64,000 bases of DNA from a bacterium. GTDB lineage: Bacteria > Pseudomonadota > Alphaproteobacteria > Rickettsiales > RI-342. The stretch is from assembly GCA_016124905.1 (NCBI GenBank), contig WGMV01000003.1, positions 1-64,000 on the forward strand, read 5' to 3'. A program made the position numbers and the translations under genes. Positions within the stretch are counted from its first letter, which is position 1. Each line of letters begins with the position of its first letter. The notes under the pieces were generated by a model, which saw only the letters and a list, made by a program, of their open reading frames with translations, was not told where the DNA came from and ran no database searches. Shown one piece after another: positions 44,499-52,568 of the stretch.

Positions 44499-46883
44499 AT
44501 GAAACACGATCACCACCAAGCCTCAGCTACCTATACCGTGAAAGACTTGGTATGCGGTATGAATGTTGACCCGGAAAAAGCGCATCATCATACCCGCTTA
44601 GGCGATAACGATTATTACTTTTGTGGCAAGGGTTGCTTGGAAAAATTCACGGCCAATCCTAACCAATATACCCAGCCTGTTAAAGCGCATGGAAGTTGCT
44701 GCCACGGTCATCACAAGCCAGCGCCTACAGTACAGCCCGCCATCGGCAAGGATGTTATTTACACTTGCCCGATGCACCCGGAAGTACGGCAAATCGGCTC
44801 CGGCACATGCCCGAAATGCGGCATGGCGCTTGAACCTGAAAACATCGCTGAAAGCGAAGGCGATGACCCGGAATTAAAAGATATGACACGTCGCTTCTGG
44901 ATTGCGGCGGTGTTATCCATCCCCTTACTGTTCTTAGGCATGGGAGCGCACATCGTCAGTGGCAGCTTGCATGAATTCCTTATGAGCCGAACAGCGATAT
45001 GGCTCCAGCTGGCGTTATCCACACCAGTAGTGCTGTGGTGCGGTTGGCCGTTCTATGAGCGCTTTTGGCAATCGCTGAAGCATAAAAGCCCTAACATGTT
45101 TACGCTGATCGGCCTAGGTGTGGGCGTGGCCTATATTTATAGCGTTATTGTCACGCTTACTCCACAGCTGCTTGCAGGATTATTGAGTGAAGGTGTAGCG
45201 CCCGCTGTTTATTTTGAACCCGCCGCAGTGATTACGGCGCTGGTGCTGCTGGGACAAGTGCTAGAACTCAAAGCCCGCGCTCAAACATCCAGTGCTATGC
45301 GTGCGCTGCTTGATTTAGCGCCCGCCACCGCGAGGGTGATTCGTGATGGAAGGGAAGAAGATATCTCGCTGGCGGAAATACAGCAAGGCGACGTGTTGCG
45401 TGTGCGTCCCGGCGAAAAAGTGCCGGTGGATGGCGCGGTGCTGGAAGGCTCAAGCGCCATTGACCAATCCATGATTACCGGCGAGCCTGTGCCGGTGGAA
45501 AAATTCCCCGGCGATAAGGTGACGGGCGCAACCATCAACGGCACGGGTAGCTTTACCATGCGGGCAGAGCACGTCGGCAATGAAACCATGCTAGCGCAAA
45601 TTGTCGATATGGTGAGCAAAGCCCAGCGTACCCGCGCACCGATTCAACGGCTGGCCGATAAGGTTTCAGGTTATTTTGTGCCAGCGGTAATTTTAGTGGC
45701 CATCATCGCTGCTATTGTGTGGGGAGTATTCGGGCCGGAACCGCGAATTGGCTATGCCATTCTTAACGCCGTTGCGGTATTAATTATTGCTTGCCCATGC
45801 GCCTTGGGCCTTGCCACGCCTATGTCGATTATGGCCGGAACCGGCAGAGGCGCAAAAGCCGGTGTGCTGATTAAAAATGCTGAAAGCTTGGAAGGCTTTG
45901 AGAAAATAGATACGCTGATTGTCGATAAAACCGGCACCCTCACTGAGGGAAAACCTAAACTCATGTCGGTAGTGGCGGCGGCGGGCTTTGAACAAACCGA
46001 AGTGCTGGAACTTGCTGCTAGTCTCGAACGCGGCAGCGAACACCCTTTAGCAGAAGCGATTGTATCTGGCGCAACTGAAAAAGGCGCAAACCTAACCAAT
46101 GCCAGCGAATTCAAATCAATCACTGGCAAAGGCGTGACTGGCATTATCAACGGCAAAAAAGTAGCGCTGGGGAATATCGCTTTACTAGAAACTCTGGGGA
46201 TTGACGCGGCGGGCGTGAAAGGCCAGGCCGATGCATACCGGGCGCAAGGGCAAACCGCCATGTTTGTCGCCATCGATGGCAAGGCCGCAGGAATTATCAC
46301 TGTGGCCGACCCAATCAAAACAACCACCGTGGATGCCATCAAGCAGCTAAAAGCCGATGGCTTACGCGTGGTGATGTTGACCGGGGATAATAAAACAACC
46401 GCAATGGCAGTTGCCAAAAAGGTAGGCATTGAGGAAGTGGAAGCGGACGTGCTGCCCGATCAAAAAAATGCGGCAGTAAGAAAATTGCAGGAACAAGGCC
46501 GCAAAGTGGCTATGGCCGGTGATGGGATTAATGATGCTCCTGCTTTAGCACAAGCCGATGTTGGCATTGCAATGGGAACCGGCGCAGACGTGGCAATGGA
46601 GAGCGCGGGTATCACGCTCATTCAAGGGGATTTGATGGGGATTGTACGGGCAAGGCATTTGAGCCGAGCCACCATGCGGAACATACGGCAGAACCTGTTC
46701 TTTGCCTTCGTCTATAATGCGCTCGGTGTGCCGGTAGCAGCCGGTGTGCTGTATCCCTTCTTCGGGATTCTCCTAAGTCCGATTTTTGCCAGTGCTGCAA
46801 TGGCGCTTAGTTCGGTGTCCGTGATCGTGAATAGCTTGCGCTTGAGGAATATTACTCTTTTAGCGACCTATCGCACAGATTGA
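44499..46883 (+). CDS. Cu(I)-exporting P1B-type ATPase with YHS and CxxC metal-binding N-terminus
   Basis: 794 aa inner-membrane pump moving Cu(I) out of the cytoplasm. Residues 13-50 are a YHS domain ([27 protein letters not shown]). Residues about 87-115 form a heavy-metal-binding segment ([20 protein letters not shown]). The usual HMA domains are absent. The core shows TGEP as [11 protein letters not shown], the ion site [10 protein letters not shown], phosphorylation site [20 protein letters not shown], and [20 protein letters not shown]. The last helices ([27 protein letters not shown]) are the Cu(I) class signature. Last gene of the MerR-controlled unit. Confidence 0.94.
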   Translation: MKHDHHQASATYTVKDLVCGMNVDPEKAHHHTRLGDNDYYFCGKGCLEKFTANPNQYTQPVKAHGSCCHGHHKPAPTVQPAIGKDVIYTCPMHPEVRQIGSGTCPKCGMALEPENIAESEGDDPELKDMTRRFWIAAVLSIPLLFLGMGAHIVSGSLHEFLMSRTAIWLQLALSTPVVLWCGWPFYERFWQSLKHKSPNMFTLIGLGVGVAYIYSVIVTLTPQLLAGLLSEGVAPAVYFEPAAVITALVLLGQVLELKARAQTSSAMRALLDLAPATARVIRDGREEDISLAEIQQGDVLRVRPGEKVPVDGAVLEGSSAIDQSMITGEPVPVEKFPGDKVTGATINGTGSFTMRAEHVGNETMLAQIVDMVSKAQRTRAPIQRLADKVSGYFVPAVILVAIIAAIVWGVFGPEPRIGYAILNAVAVLIIACPCALGLATPMSIMAGTGRGAKAGVLIKNAESLEGFEKIDTLIVDKTGTLTEGKPKLMSVVAAAGFEQTEVLELAASLERGSEHPLAEAIVSGATEKGANLTNASEFKSITGKGVTGIINGKKVALGNIALLETLGIDAAGVKGQADAYRAQGQTAMFVAIDGKAAGIITVADPIKTTTVDAIKQLKADGLRVVMLTGDNKTTAMAVAKKVGIEEVEADVLPDQKNAAVRKLQEQGRKVAMAGDGINDAPALAQADVGIAMGTGADVAMESAGITLIQGDLMGIVRARHLSRATMRNIRQNLFFAFVYNALGVPVAAGVLYPFFGILLSPIFASAAMALSSVSVIVNSLRLRNITLLATYRTD

Positions 46884-46981
46884 TCTCTTTATTAGAATAA
46901 TGCTATAAAATAGAAAAATTTTAAACGATTGAAATGAAATAATAAATAAAGCTTAGGGCTGGGCCCTCGGCGCACTTCAAG

Positions 46982-47045
46982 AAAAATAGACAAGGCCGTG
47001 TAGTCGGGCGTTGCCCTCCGGCCCGCACCAACCTTGTCGATTTTT
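46982..47045. repeat. 64-bp structured inverted repeat upstream of ardA
   Basis: AAAAATAGACAAGG (46982-46995) pairs with CCTTGTCGATTTTT (47032-47045), 13 of 14 positions, and the 36 bases between contain a second stem CGGGC/GCCCG. The outer A- and T-rich ends resemble a bidirectional terminator, which would close the ATPase transcript; the branched inside is more than a plain terminator. Confidence 0.65.
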
Positions 47046-47081
47046 CCTTCCGTTTGCACACCCCCTGTTCGCCACGAGGCA

Positions 47082-47101
47082 GGGTTGCATGCATGCAACC
47101 C
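47082..47101. promoter_or_regulatory. Perfect 20-bp palindrome before ardA
   Basis: GGGTTGCATGCATGCAACCC, fully self-complementary, ending 22 bp before the ardA start. A perfect dyad with a TGCATGCA centre suggests a dimeric repressor operator; the -10 region of ardA could overlap it. Confidence 0.7.
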
Positions 47102-47123
47102 ATTCTTAATTCAGGAGGTAGTG

Positions 47124-47630
47124 ATGACACGGTTATATGCCCAGCCTTACGATATTTCGGCGAGCGGTTTCTTTTTCGAGAGCGTGGAAGAGTACCAGAG
47201 TAAGCGCCAGCAATGCCGCAATGATTACGGCGCACCGGTGGAGGAATTCGAGATTCAGTTCATCGACGGCGAGGATATGGACGCCGACCTGTTCAAATCG
47301 CTGAGAGTACATCAGGGAGATTTCGATGCGTTTTTGCAAGTTTGTGAGGACTGGAGCGATGACCAGAAAATCCGCGTCATTATCGCCGTGGGGGAATGCG
47401 GCTACCGCTTCGATCCCCGGACGGGAGACCCGGAAGACTTCGATATTGACCTGTACGAGATGGATAGCCTTAGAGAGCTTGCCTATCACTTCGTAGAGGA
47501 AGGGCTGTTTGGTGACATCCCGGAGCGTATCCACTGCTATCTGGATTATGACGCTATCGCCCGCGATTTAAGTATGGATTACAGCGAAACCAGCATCGGC
47601 GGCCAAAACCTCATTTACCGCTGCGGGTAA
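47124..47630 (+). CDS. ardA: Antirestriction protein ArdA
   Basis: 168 aa, start at a strong AGGAGGT site; the frame is open further upstream but crosses the palindrome. ArdA proteins are acidic DNA mimics that block type I restriction during transfer. The sequence is very acidic and fits the alphaproteobacterial ArdA pattern: YDISASGFFFESVEEYQ, EEFEIQFIDGEDMDADL, IIAVGECGYRFD, LAYHFVEEGLFGDIPE, YLDYDAIARDL, and the end QNLIYRCG. Convergent with the relaxase gene. Confidence 0.9.
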   Translation: MTRLYAQPYDISASGFFFESVEEYQSKRQQCRNDYGAPVEEFEIQFIDGEDMDADLFKSLRVHQGDFDAFLQVCEDWSDDQKIRVIIAVGECGYRFDPRTGDPEDFDIDLYEMDSLRELAYHFVEEGLFGDIPERIHCYLDYDAIARDLSMDYSETSIGGQNLIYRCG

Positions 47631-47636
47631 AAAGTC

Positions 47637-47665
47637 GCCTGTTCCCCCCAATCGGGGGAACAGGC
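47637..47665 (-). terminator. Strong hairpin between ardA and the relaxase gene
   Basis: Perfect 12-bp stem 47637-47648 with 47654-47665 (GCCTGTTCCCCC / GGGGGAACAGGC), five-base loop. On the minus strand it is followed by GACTTTTTA, so it best serves the relaxase transcript, and may also stop ardA transcription. Confidence 0.7.
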
Positions 47666-47672
47666 ACACCGC

Positions 47673-48977
47673 TTACATCCCCGGTTCAAAGCTGGGGCCG
47701 GAGCGCTTGCGTTTCGGAGGATTCGGACCGGTTCTCTGCGGTTTTTCTATCTCCGAATGGATTTCCTTGGTTATGCCTTCATAGCGCCCGATTTCCTTGC
47801 GGAAATCCAGAAGCAGTTCCTGATAGCCCCGGCGATATTCGATCACCCGTTCCTGCAATTCCCGGCGCATGCGTAACTGCTGTTCGATGAGCCGTTGCCG
47901 TTCTTCACGGTCACGGAGGTGGCACTGTTGCAGTTCCTGTTCATTTCTTGTGCGAATCTCGCCATATTTCCCGGTGATACGGAGCCAGATGCCTCTCAAG
48001 CCTCTCGGCATACGCGCCGACCGATTACGATCCTCCTGCTGTTTACGTTCTTTCTGTTGCGCTTCCAGATCGCGGCGCTGGTTCGTATGCATCCATTTCA
48101 TAACGGATATTTCATGGAGATAGTCTTTGTATTTCTCCTTCACCGTGGTCTTTAACTCTACAATATCGTTTCGGAATGCATCCGCCGTTTGCTTATTGAA
48201 CGCGATAAGGGTTTCGGCGACGGACGGCAGGTTGTCCGCATCGCCCAGCTTTTGCGTCAGGTCTTTCGTCTTCAGCTTGAGCATGCGACTCAGGGAATAG
48301 ATTTCTCCCTGAGTGTCCATGACCACGAAGCCGCGCTTGTCGCCTTGCGCCAAGCGAAAGCCTCTCTCATGCAGCGCATTTTCAAAGGACGAGCGGTTGT
48401 CTGCCTGTTCCCAAGCGGTTTTCAATGTCATTTTTGTCATAGCGGGATGTACCTCCGTACGTTTGGATTGTTGCCATTCTTCATGGGTGAAATTGTTCGG
48501 GTCGCGTAAGCTGTGGTCGATGAAGCCCTGCGGCAGTTCCCAGCCGTATTGCAGGTAAAGCCGCTTCGAGAGATCGTTCAGCTTGCGCTTGTAGTGGGGC
48601 AGGTTTACTGCCTTCATAGTGCGGGCATTGATGCGCGACCAGATGCAATGGGCATGGCGGCGGCCATCTTTCTCATGGAATACCACCACCCGCGGCTGGC
48701 CTTTCAGCCCCATCGTTTTCTCAATCTTTGCCAGCGTTGTTTCAAAATACTCGACCGGGGCGGATTCATGGGCGGGCGGGTTGAGCGACACCGAGAACAG
48801 GTATTGTTTGCAGCGTGTTCCCCGGCTGGCGGCATAAATCTCATCCAATGCCCCGCGCACCGTATCGGAGAGAAAGCCCGATACTTCATGCACTTCTACA
48901 TGCTCGTTATCGTGTACGTTCAGAAGATGCGCCGCCATTTGCCTTGCGCCGCCGCGCTGGTTTCCTTCAAGAATCAT
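47673..48977 (-). CDS. Relaxase / mobilization nuclease (VirD2-MobA superfamily)
   Basis: 434-aa DNA nickase for conjugal mobilization. The N-terminus MILEGNQRGGARQMAAHLLN and the HEKDGRRHAHCIWSRIN block at about residues 100-116, which carries the three-His metal site, fit a relaxase family common in alphaproteobacterial mobile elements. A clear catalytic Tyr is not obvious in the N-terminal segment. The second half is a long basic coiled coil (QRLIEQQLRMRRELQERVIE). Its start overlaps the end of the mobC-like gene by 11 bp. An oriT should lie nearby but was not identified. Confidence 0.88.
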   Translation of the reverse strand: MILEGNQRGGARQMAAHLLNVHDNEHVEVHEVSGFLSDTVRGALDEIYAASRGTRCKQYLFSVSLNPPAHESAPVEYFETTLAKIEKTMGLKGQPRVVVFHEKDGRRHAHCIWSRINARTMKAVNLPHYKRKLNDLSKRLYLQYGWELPQGFIDHSLRDPNNFTHEEWQQSKRTEVHPAMTKMTLKTAWEQADNRSSFENALHERGFRLAQGDKRGFVVMDTQGEIYSLSRMLKLKTKDLTQKLGDADNLPSVAETLIAFNKQTADAFRNDIVELKTTVKEKYKDYLHEISVMKWMHTNQRRDLEAQQKERKQQEDRNRSARMPRGLRGIWLRITGKYGEIRTRNEQELQQCHLRDREERQRLIEQQLRMRRELQERVIEYRRGYQELLLDFRKEIGRYEGITKEIHSEIEKPQRTGPNPPKRKRSGPSFEPGM

Positions 48978-49356
48978 CGCGGCCTCCTTGACTGAGTGCC
49001 TTCATCAGCAGGGAGCGGATGGAGCGCACCTCACGGCAGGCGTCATGCAGGTGCTGTTCCGTATCTGGCGTGACCGGCAGGGAGCCGCTGTTTGCAGCCT
49101 TTGCCAGTTGGTTGAGATTAGCGGCAAGGCGGGATGCGCCAAGCGCAGTAAGAAGTTGCGCCAATAGCGTCTGATCCGCCACTGGGCGGTGCAGGCGGCG
49201 TTTGCGTGGCGTGGGCCTGTCGAACAGCCGGGAGCGGATATAAGCTCCCAGCGACATATTTCCAGCCTCCTGTTCCAGTTTCGCCCGTTCCTCAAAAGAC
49301 AGGCGCAAGCAGAACGGCGCGGGAGCCGCCCGCTTTTTATCGTGGGATTCGGTCAT
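48967..49356 (-). CDS. MobC-like relaxosome accessory protein
   Basis: 129 aa from ATG 49356 (AGGA eight bases upstream); the frame extends to 49452 without a good site. A ribbon-helix-helix-like start (FCLRLSFEERAKLEQEAGNMS, quoted core LRLSFEERAKLEQEA; AYIRSRLF) and LGASRLAANLNQLAKAANSG match plasmid mobilization proteins of the MobC type that help the relaxase open oriT. Co-transcribed with the relaxase. Confidence 0.85.
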   Translation of the reverse strand: MTESHDKKRAAPAPFCLRLSFEERAKLEQEAGNMSLGAYIRSRLFDRPTPRKRRLHRPVADQTLLAQLLTALGASRLAANLNQLAKAANSGSLPVTPDTEQHLHDACREVRSIRSLLMKALSQGGRDDS

Positions 49357-49435
49357 GGGTGTGTCCTGATATATGGAAAGAAAATAAAGCAGCCGCACCG
49401 CCAAAGTGGGCGGGGGCATGGGGTAAGGTGCCAAA

Positions 49436-49467
49436 AAGCAAAAGCCGGGCATTTTTATGCCCGGCTT
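49436..49467 (-). terminator. Rho-independent terminator downstream of mnmC
   Basis: Perfect 11-bp stem 49442-49452 with 49457-49467 (AAGCCGGGCAT / ATGCCCGGCTT), TTTT/AAAA loop, followed on the minus strand by TTGCTTTTT. It closes transcription coming from mnmC and lies close to the right end of the mobile element. Confidence 0.85.
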
Positions 49468-49549
49468 GAGGATTCGACTGTCAGGAACGACCTATCAGGA
49501 AGGCCCGAAGAAAATATGCTTCGGCACTGTCTTCAAAACTTCTTCCCAT

Positions 49550-51358
49550 TCACCCAAAACAGTGAATAATCGGTTCGAAGTGGCTGCATTTATGTCCACC
49601 ATCCAGCAACCCTGTCAATGTCCCGCGCGATCCATGCGCCAGGTGCAAATAAAGCCCCGCTGGCATCTGCGGCAGAAATGCGCGAACATCCCCCATCAAC
49701 GGCATCCGCTGAGGCGTGGCGCAACGAATTGCCGCCCAAGGCTTCACATCCTTTGCATCCACCCCCGGAAATATTTGCTTCAATTTGCCAAGCAACACAT
49801 CCACTTCATCATTCCGGATATCAGACAAAGCATCATGTCTCACAAAACTCGACCCCAGCACCATCCGTCCATCATGTAAGGGAGTAAGGTACTCACCCCA
49901 ATTGATCACTGTTTTTAACCTGGCCAGCCGATCATCCGGCCTGAAGGAAATCAGCTGCCCTCGTACCGCTTCCAGCGGCAAATCCGGCAAAAGCGCCTTG
50001 GCGCCAAAACCGGTGGCCAGCACCACATGGTCAGTCAACATCGCGTGGCACTGCCCTTGTATGGAAACACGCCAGCCAATGCCGTCATGCTCCAACTGCG
50101 TTACACGGCTGTTAGGCATGAACTCTATAGATTCTCCTGCATGCGTCAGCAGCGCCCGGCAAAGGCTTTTCATGCACATCCAGCCGCCTTCGCCATAAAA
50201 AACGCCCCCGGCAGGCACATCCACCCCCGCCAGATACCTCGCCTCCTCACGGCTGACCTTACGCATAACCGAGTCCGGAAGCGATAATTTTGCCAGTAAC
50301 CGTGCATGGCGGTCTTTACCCGGCTTATCCACCTCAAGCGCAAGCACGCCGCAAAGCTCTCCCTCAAGCTGAAAACCTTCCGCCTTCAACCCTTGCCAGA
50401 TGTGCCGCGCATGGCCGAACCCCCGCGCATAAAGCTGCCCGCGCTCACTCCAATCCGCCGTGAAATAAGGCGCGAATGCCGCTGCGGGGTTGCCGCTCGC
50501 ACCGGCGGCCAGATCATCCCCCGCCTCAAGCATCACCACCTCACGTCCCTGCCGCGCCAGGTGCCATGCCGCACCCACACCTGCCACACCGCCGCCGATC
50601 ACCACTGCAGGCTGGGATCCCTTCACCATGGCGGGCGCAGCCGCTTCAATACGATAAACGCCTTTCAGCATGTCCCGCTTGCGGCCAAAGCCTCTGGCCT
50701 TTTCCATTAAGAACCCGGCCGCCGCCAGCCCTCGCCGCACGTGCCCCGCGGCTGTAAAGCTCGCAAGCGTGGCCCCGGCCTTGCTCATCCGCGCCATTTC
50801 TGCAAACAGGGCCTGCGTCCACATGCCTTCATTTCCAGCTGGTGCAAACCCATCCAGAAACCATGCATCCACGCAATGTGCCTCACCAAACGCCGCCAGG
50901 CATTCCACCGCATCCCCCAGCAAAAGGCGAAGCTCAATCCGCCCACCTTCGAGATAACGCACATGCTCACCCGGAAAGGGATGCGGATAAGCTCTCAGCA
51001 ATGCCGCGCTTAATTCGGCCAGTTCAGGCCACACGGCATGCGCCCTGGCCATGTCCTCCGGCCTCATGGGGTGCAGTTCGGTGGTGATGTAGCAAAGATC
51101 GGGCCTGGGCTCCGGCAGCGCCTTCCACATCTGCCACAGAGCTAGAAAATTCAGCCCCGTGCCAAAACCCGTTTCCGCTAGGGTAAACCTGTCACAGTCG
51201 GCCAGACGGCCAGGCAATCCATTCTGAGCCAGAAACACGTACCGCGCCTCTTCCAGCCCATTTTCAGCCGAATAATACACATCGCCATATTGGGCGGAGC
51301 AAGGCAACGCTCCGTCTTTCCATTCAACCGCCGCAGGTGTGGGTAGAAGCTTGACCAA
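49550..51358 (-). CDS. mnmC: Bifunctional tRNA modification enzyme MnmC, atypical C-terminus
   Basis: 602 aa. Completes the mnm5(s2)U modification at tRNA wobble positions. The N-terminal methyltransferase (MnmC2) shows LAETGFGTGLNFLALWQMW and DAWFLDGFAPAGNEGMW; the C-terminal FAD oxidoreductase (MnmC1) shows VVIGGGVAGVGAAWHLARQG and HVVLATGFGAKALLPDLPLE. Known MnmC proteins continue about 30-40 residues after GSRG with a conserved helix; here the sequence changes after HGSRGTLTGLL to an unrelated GGHKCSHFEPIIHCFG. The 3' end may have been replaced when the neighbouring element inserted. Confidence 0.9.
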   Translation of the reverse strand: MVKLLPTPAAVEWKDGALPCSAQYGDVYYSAENGLEEARYVFLAQNGLPGRLADCDRFTLAETGFGTGLNFLALWQMWKALPEPRPDLCYITTELHPMRPEDMARAHAVWPELAELSAALLRAYPHPFPGEHVRYLEGGRIELRLLLGDAVECLAAFGEAHCVDAWFLDGFAPAGNEGMWTQALFAEMARMSKAGATLASFTAAGHVRRGLAAAGFLMEKARGFGRKRDMLKGVYRIEAAAPAMVKGSQPAVVIGGGVAGVGAAWHLARQGREVVMLEAGDDLAAGASGNPAAAFAPYFTADWSERGQLYARGFGHARHIWQGLKAEGFQLEGELCGVLALEVDKPGKDRHARLLAKLSLPDSVMRKVSREEARYLAGVDVPAGGVFYGEGGWMCMKSLCRALLTHAGESIEFMPNSRVTQLEHDGIGWRVSIQGQCHAMLTDHVVLATGFGAKALLPDLPLEAVRGQLISFRPDDRLARLKTVINWGEYLTPLHDGRMVLGSSFVRHDALSDIRNDEVDVLLGKLKQIFPGVDAKDVKPWAAIRCATPQRMPLMGDVRAFLPQMPAGLYLHLAHGSRGTLTGLLDGGHKCSHFEPIIHCFG

Positions 51359-51373
51359 AATACCCCCAAAAGC

Positions 51374-51400
51374 AAAAAGGCCGCGCTGGGCGGCCTTTTT
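51374..51400 (-). terminator. Terminator after tRNA-Pro
   Basis: Perfect 11-bp stem AAAAAGGCCGC / GCGGCCTTTTT around GCTGG. On the minus strand it stops transcription from tRNA-Pro just before the mnmC start, with a T-tract on both sides. Confidence 0.85.
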
Positions 51401-51403
51401 ACA

Positions 51404-51480
51404 TGGTCGGGGTGAGAGGATTCGAACCTCCGGCCTCTACGTCCCGAACGTAGCGCGCTACCAGACTGCGCCACACCCCG
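51404..51480 (-). tRNA. tRNA-Pro (CGG)
   Basis: 77 nt including CCA. Acceptor CGGGGTG/CACCCCG, anticodon arm CTACG-TTCGGGA-CGTAG (anticodon CGG, reads CCG), T arm GAGGTTCGAATCCTC intact. Confidence 0.95.
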
Positions 51481-51501
51481 ATGAAAACAGTGCCCGCGGT
51501 T

Positions 51502-52098
51502 TTACGAATTAACCACTACCGATGCAAGCTTTTTCCGCTCATCGGCCAACGCGGCCTCATCCTCGATCTTCAGGCTGGTGGCGCCGCGCTGCATGCCCAC
51601 CACACCCGTACGCGCCACTTCCACCATGCCAAGCGGCCGCATCAGGTCCACAAAACTGTTCACCTTCGGCGCGCTCGCGGTGATTTCAAACACGAAGCTC
51701 TCCACCGTCGCATCCACCACGCGCGCATTGAACGCATCCACGATGCGCAACGCCTCCACCCGTGCCTGGCCGGACGCCACCACCTTGATCAGCGCCAGCT
51801 CTCGCTCTACATGCGCGCCCGCCAGCGTCAAATCCTCCACCCGGTGCACCGGCACCAAGCGCTCCAGCAATGACACAATCTGGCTGATCACCGTCTCTGG
51901 CCCCGACGTCACAATCGTGATGCGCGACAATTTGCGCTCCTGGTCCACCTCGGCCACCGTCAAGCTCTCAATGTTATAGCCACGGCCCGAGAACAGCCCC
52001 ACCACGCGCGCCAACACGCCGAACTCGTTATCCACCAGCACGGCCAGCATATGCCGTTGGTGTGGTGCCGCTTTGAATGCTTCTGCCCGTGTGGTCAT
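51502..52098 (-). CDS. ilvN: Acetolactate synthase small (regulatory) subunit
   Basis: 198 aa from ATG 52098 (GGGG four bases upstream); ATG 52125 would add nine residues. Regulates branched-chain amino acid synthesis by valine binding through its ACT domain, visible as HMLAVLVDNEFGVLARVVGL and FSGRGYNIESLTVAEVD. The C-terminal ALS_ss domain includes LALIKVVASGQARVEALRIV and VNSFVDLMRPLGMVEVARTG. The large subunit gene, normally directly upstream, is absent; the upstream region holds tRNA-fMet. Also named ilvH. Confidence 0.95.
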   Translation of the reverse strand: MTTRAEAFKAAPHQRHMLAVLVDNEFGVLARVVGLFSGRGYNIESLTVAEVDQERKLSRITIVTSGPETVISQIVSLLERLVPVHRVEDLTLAGAHVERELALIKVVASGQARVEALRIVDAFNARVVDATVESFVFEITASAPKVNSFVDLMRPLGMVEVARTGVVGMQRGATSLKIEDEAALADERKKLASVVVNS

Positions 52099-52425
52099 AA
52101 ACCCCAGCTTTTGTGCTTTGCGCAAAGAGTTAGAGAATTAGCTTGCAACCGCAAGCCATTTCTTCTATCACCCCAATACTTTGCACCAAAGCATTGCAAA
52201 CTGGTTACACAAAACCCCACTAGAATAAGATTTTCTGCGGTTTTGCCTGTACCCACTGGCCCGATTCATCAGACCAGCGCAACGCAGCCCCTCCGGGGTT
52301 TAATGGTGCTACCGGGTTTACCCGGAAAACAATGACGCGGGGTGGAGCAGCCCGCCGTAGTGGAGCGAAAGCGAAACGGTATAAACAAAAGCTGCTGCCG
52401 GGCTTTGCCCGGTAAGTAATGGTGA
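52099..52425. other. Intergenic region with a duplicated tRNA-fMet 5' segment
   Basis: About 325 bp without a gene. TGACGCGGGGTGGAGCAGCC followed by CG occurs at 52333-52354 and again at 52423-52444, the second copy being the start of tRNA-fMet. Each is preceded by a related small hairpin (CCGGGTTTACCCGG and CCGGGCTTTGCCCGG). This looks like an imperfect 90-bp tandem duplication. It also contains the promoters of ilvN and the tRNA. Confidence 0.7.
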
Positions 52426-52502
<77 letters not shown>

Positions 52503-52504
52503 AC

Positions 52505-52537
52505 AAAACCCCGGCATGTCCGGGGTTTTTTGTTTTT
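52505..52537 (+). terminator. Terminator of tRNA-fMet
   Basis: AAAACCCCGG / CCGGGGTTTT stem with CATGT loop, then TTTGTTTTT, starting two bases after the tRNA end. Confidence 0.88.
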
Positions 52538-52568
52538 ACATGCCCCCGCATTAGGCTATAGGCACCGC

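Noticed and set aside
49468-49549. Exact right attachment site
   Set aside because: No exact copy of the tRNA-Val end was found near the MobC-like gene; only weak similarity inside mnmC, so the boundary is left open.
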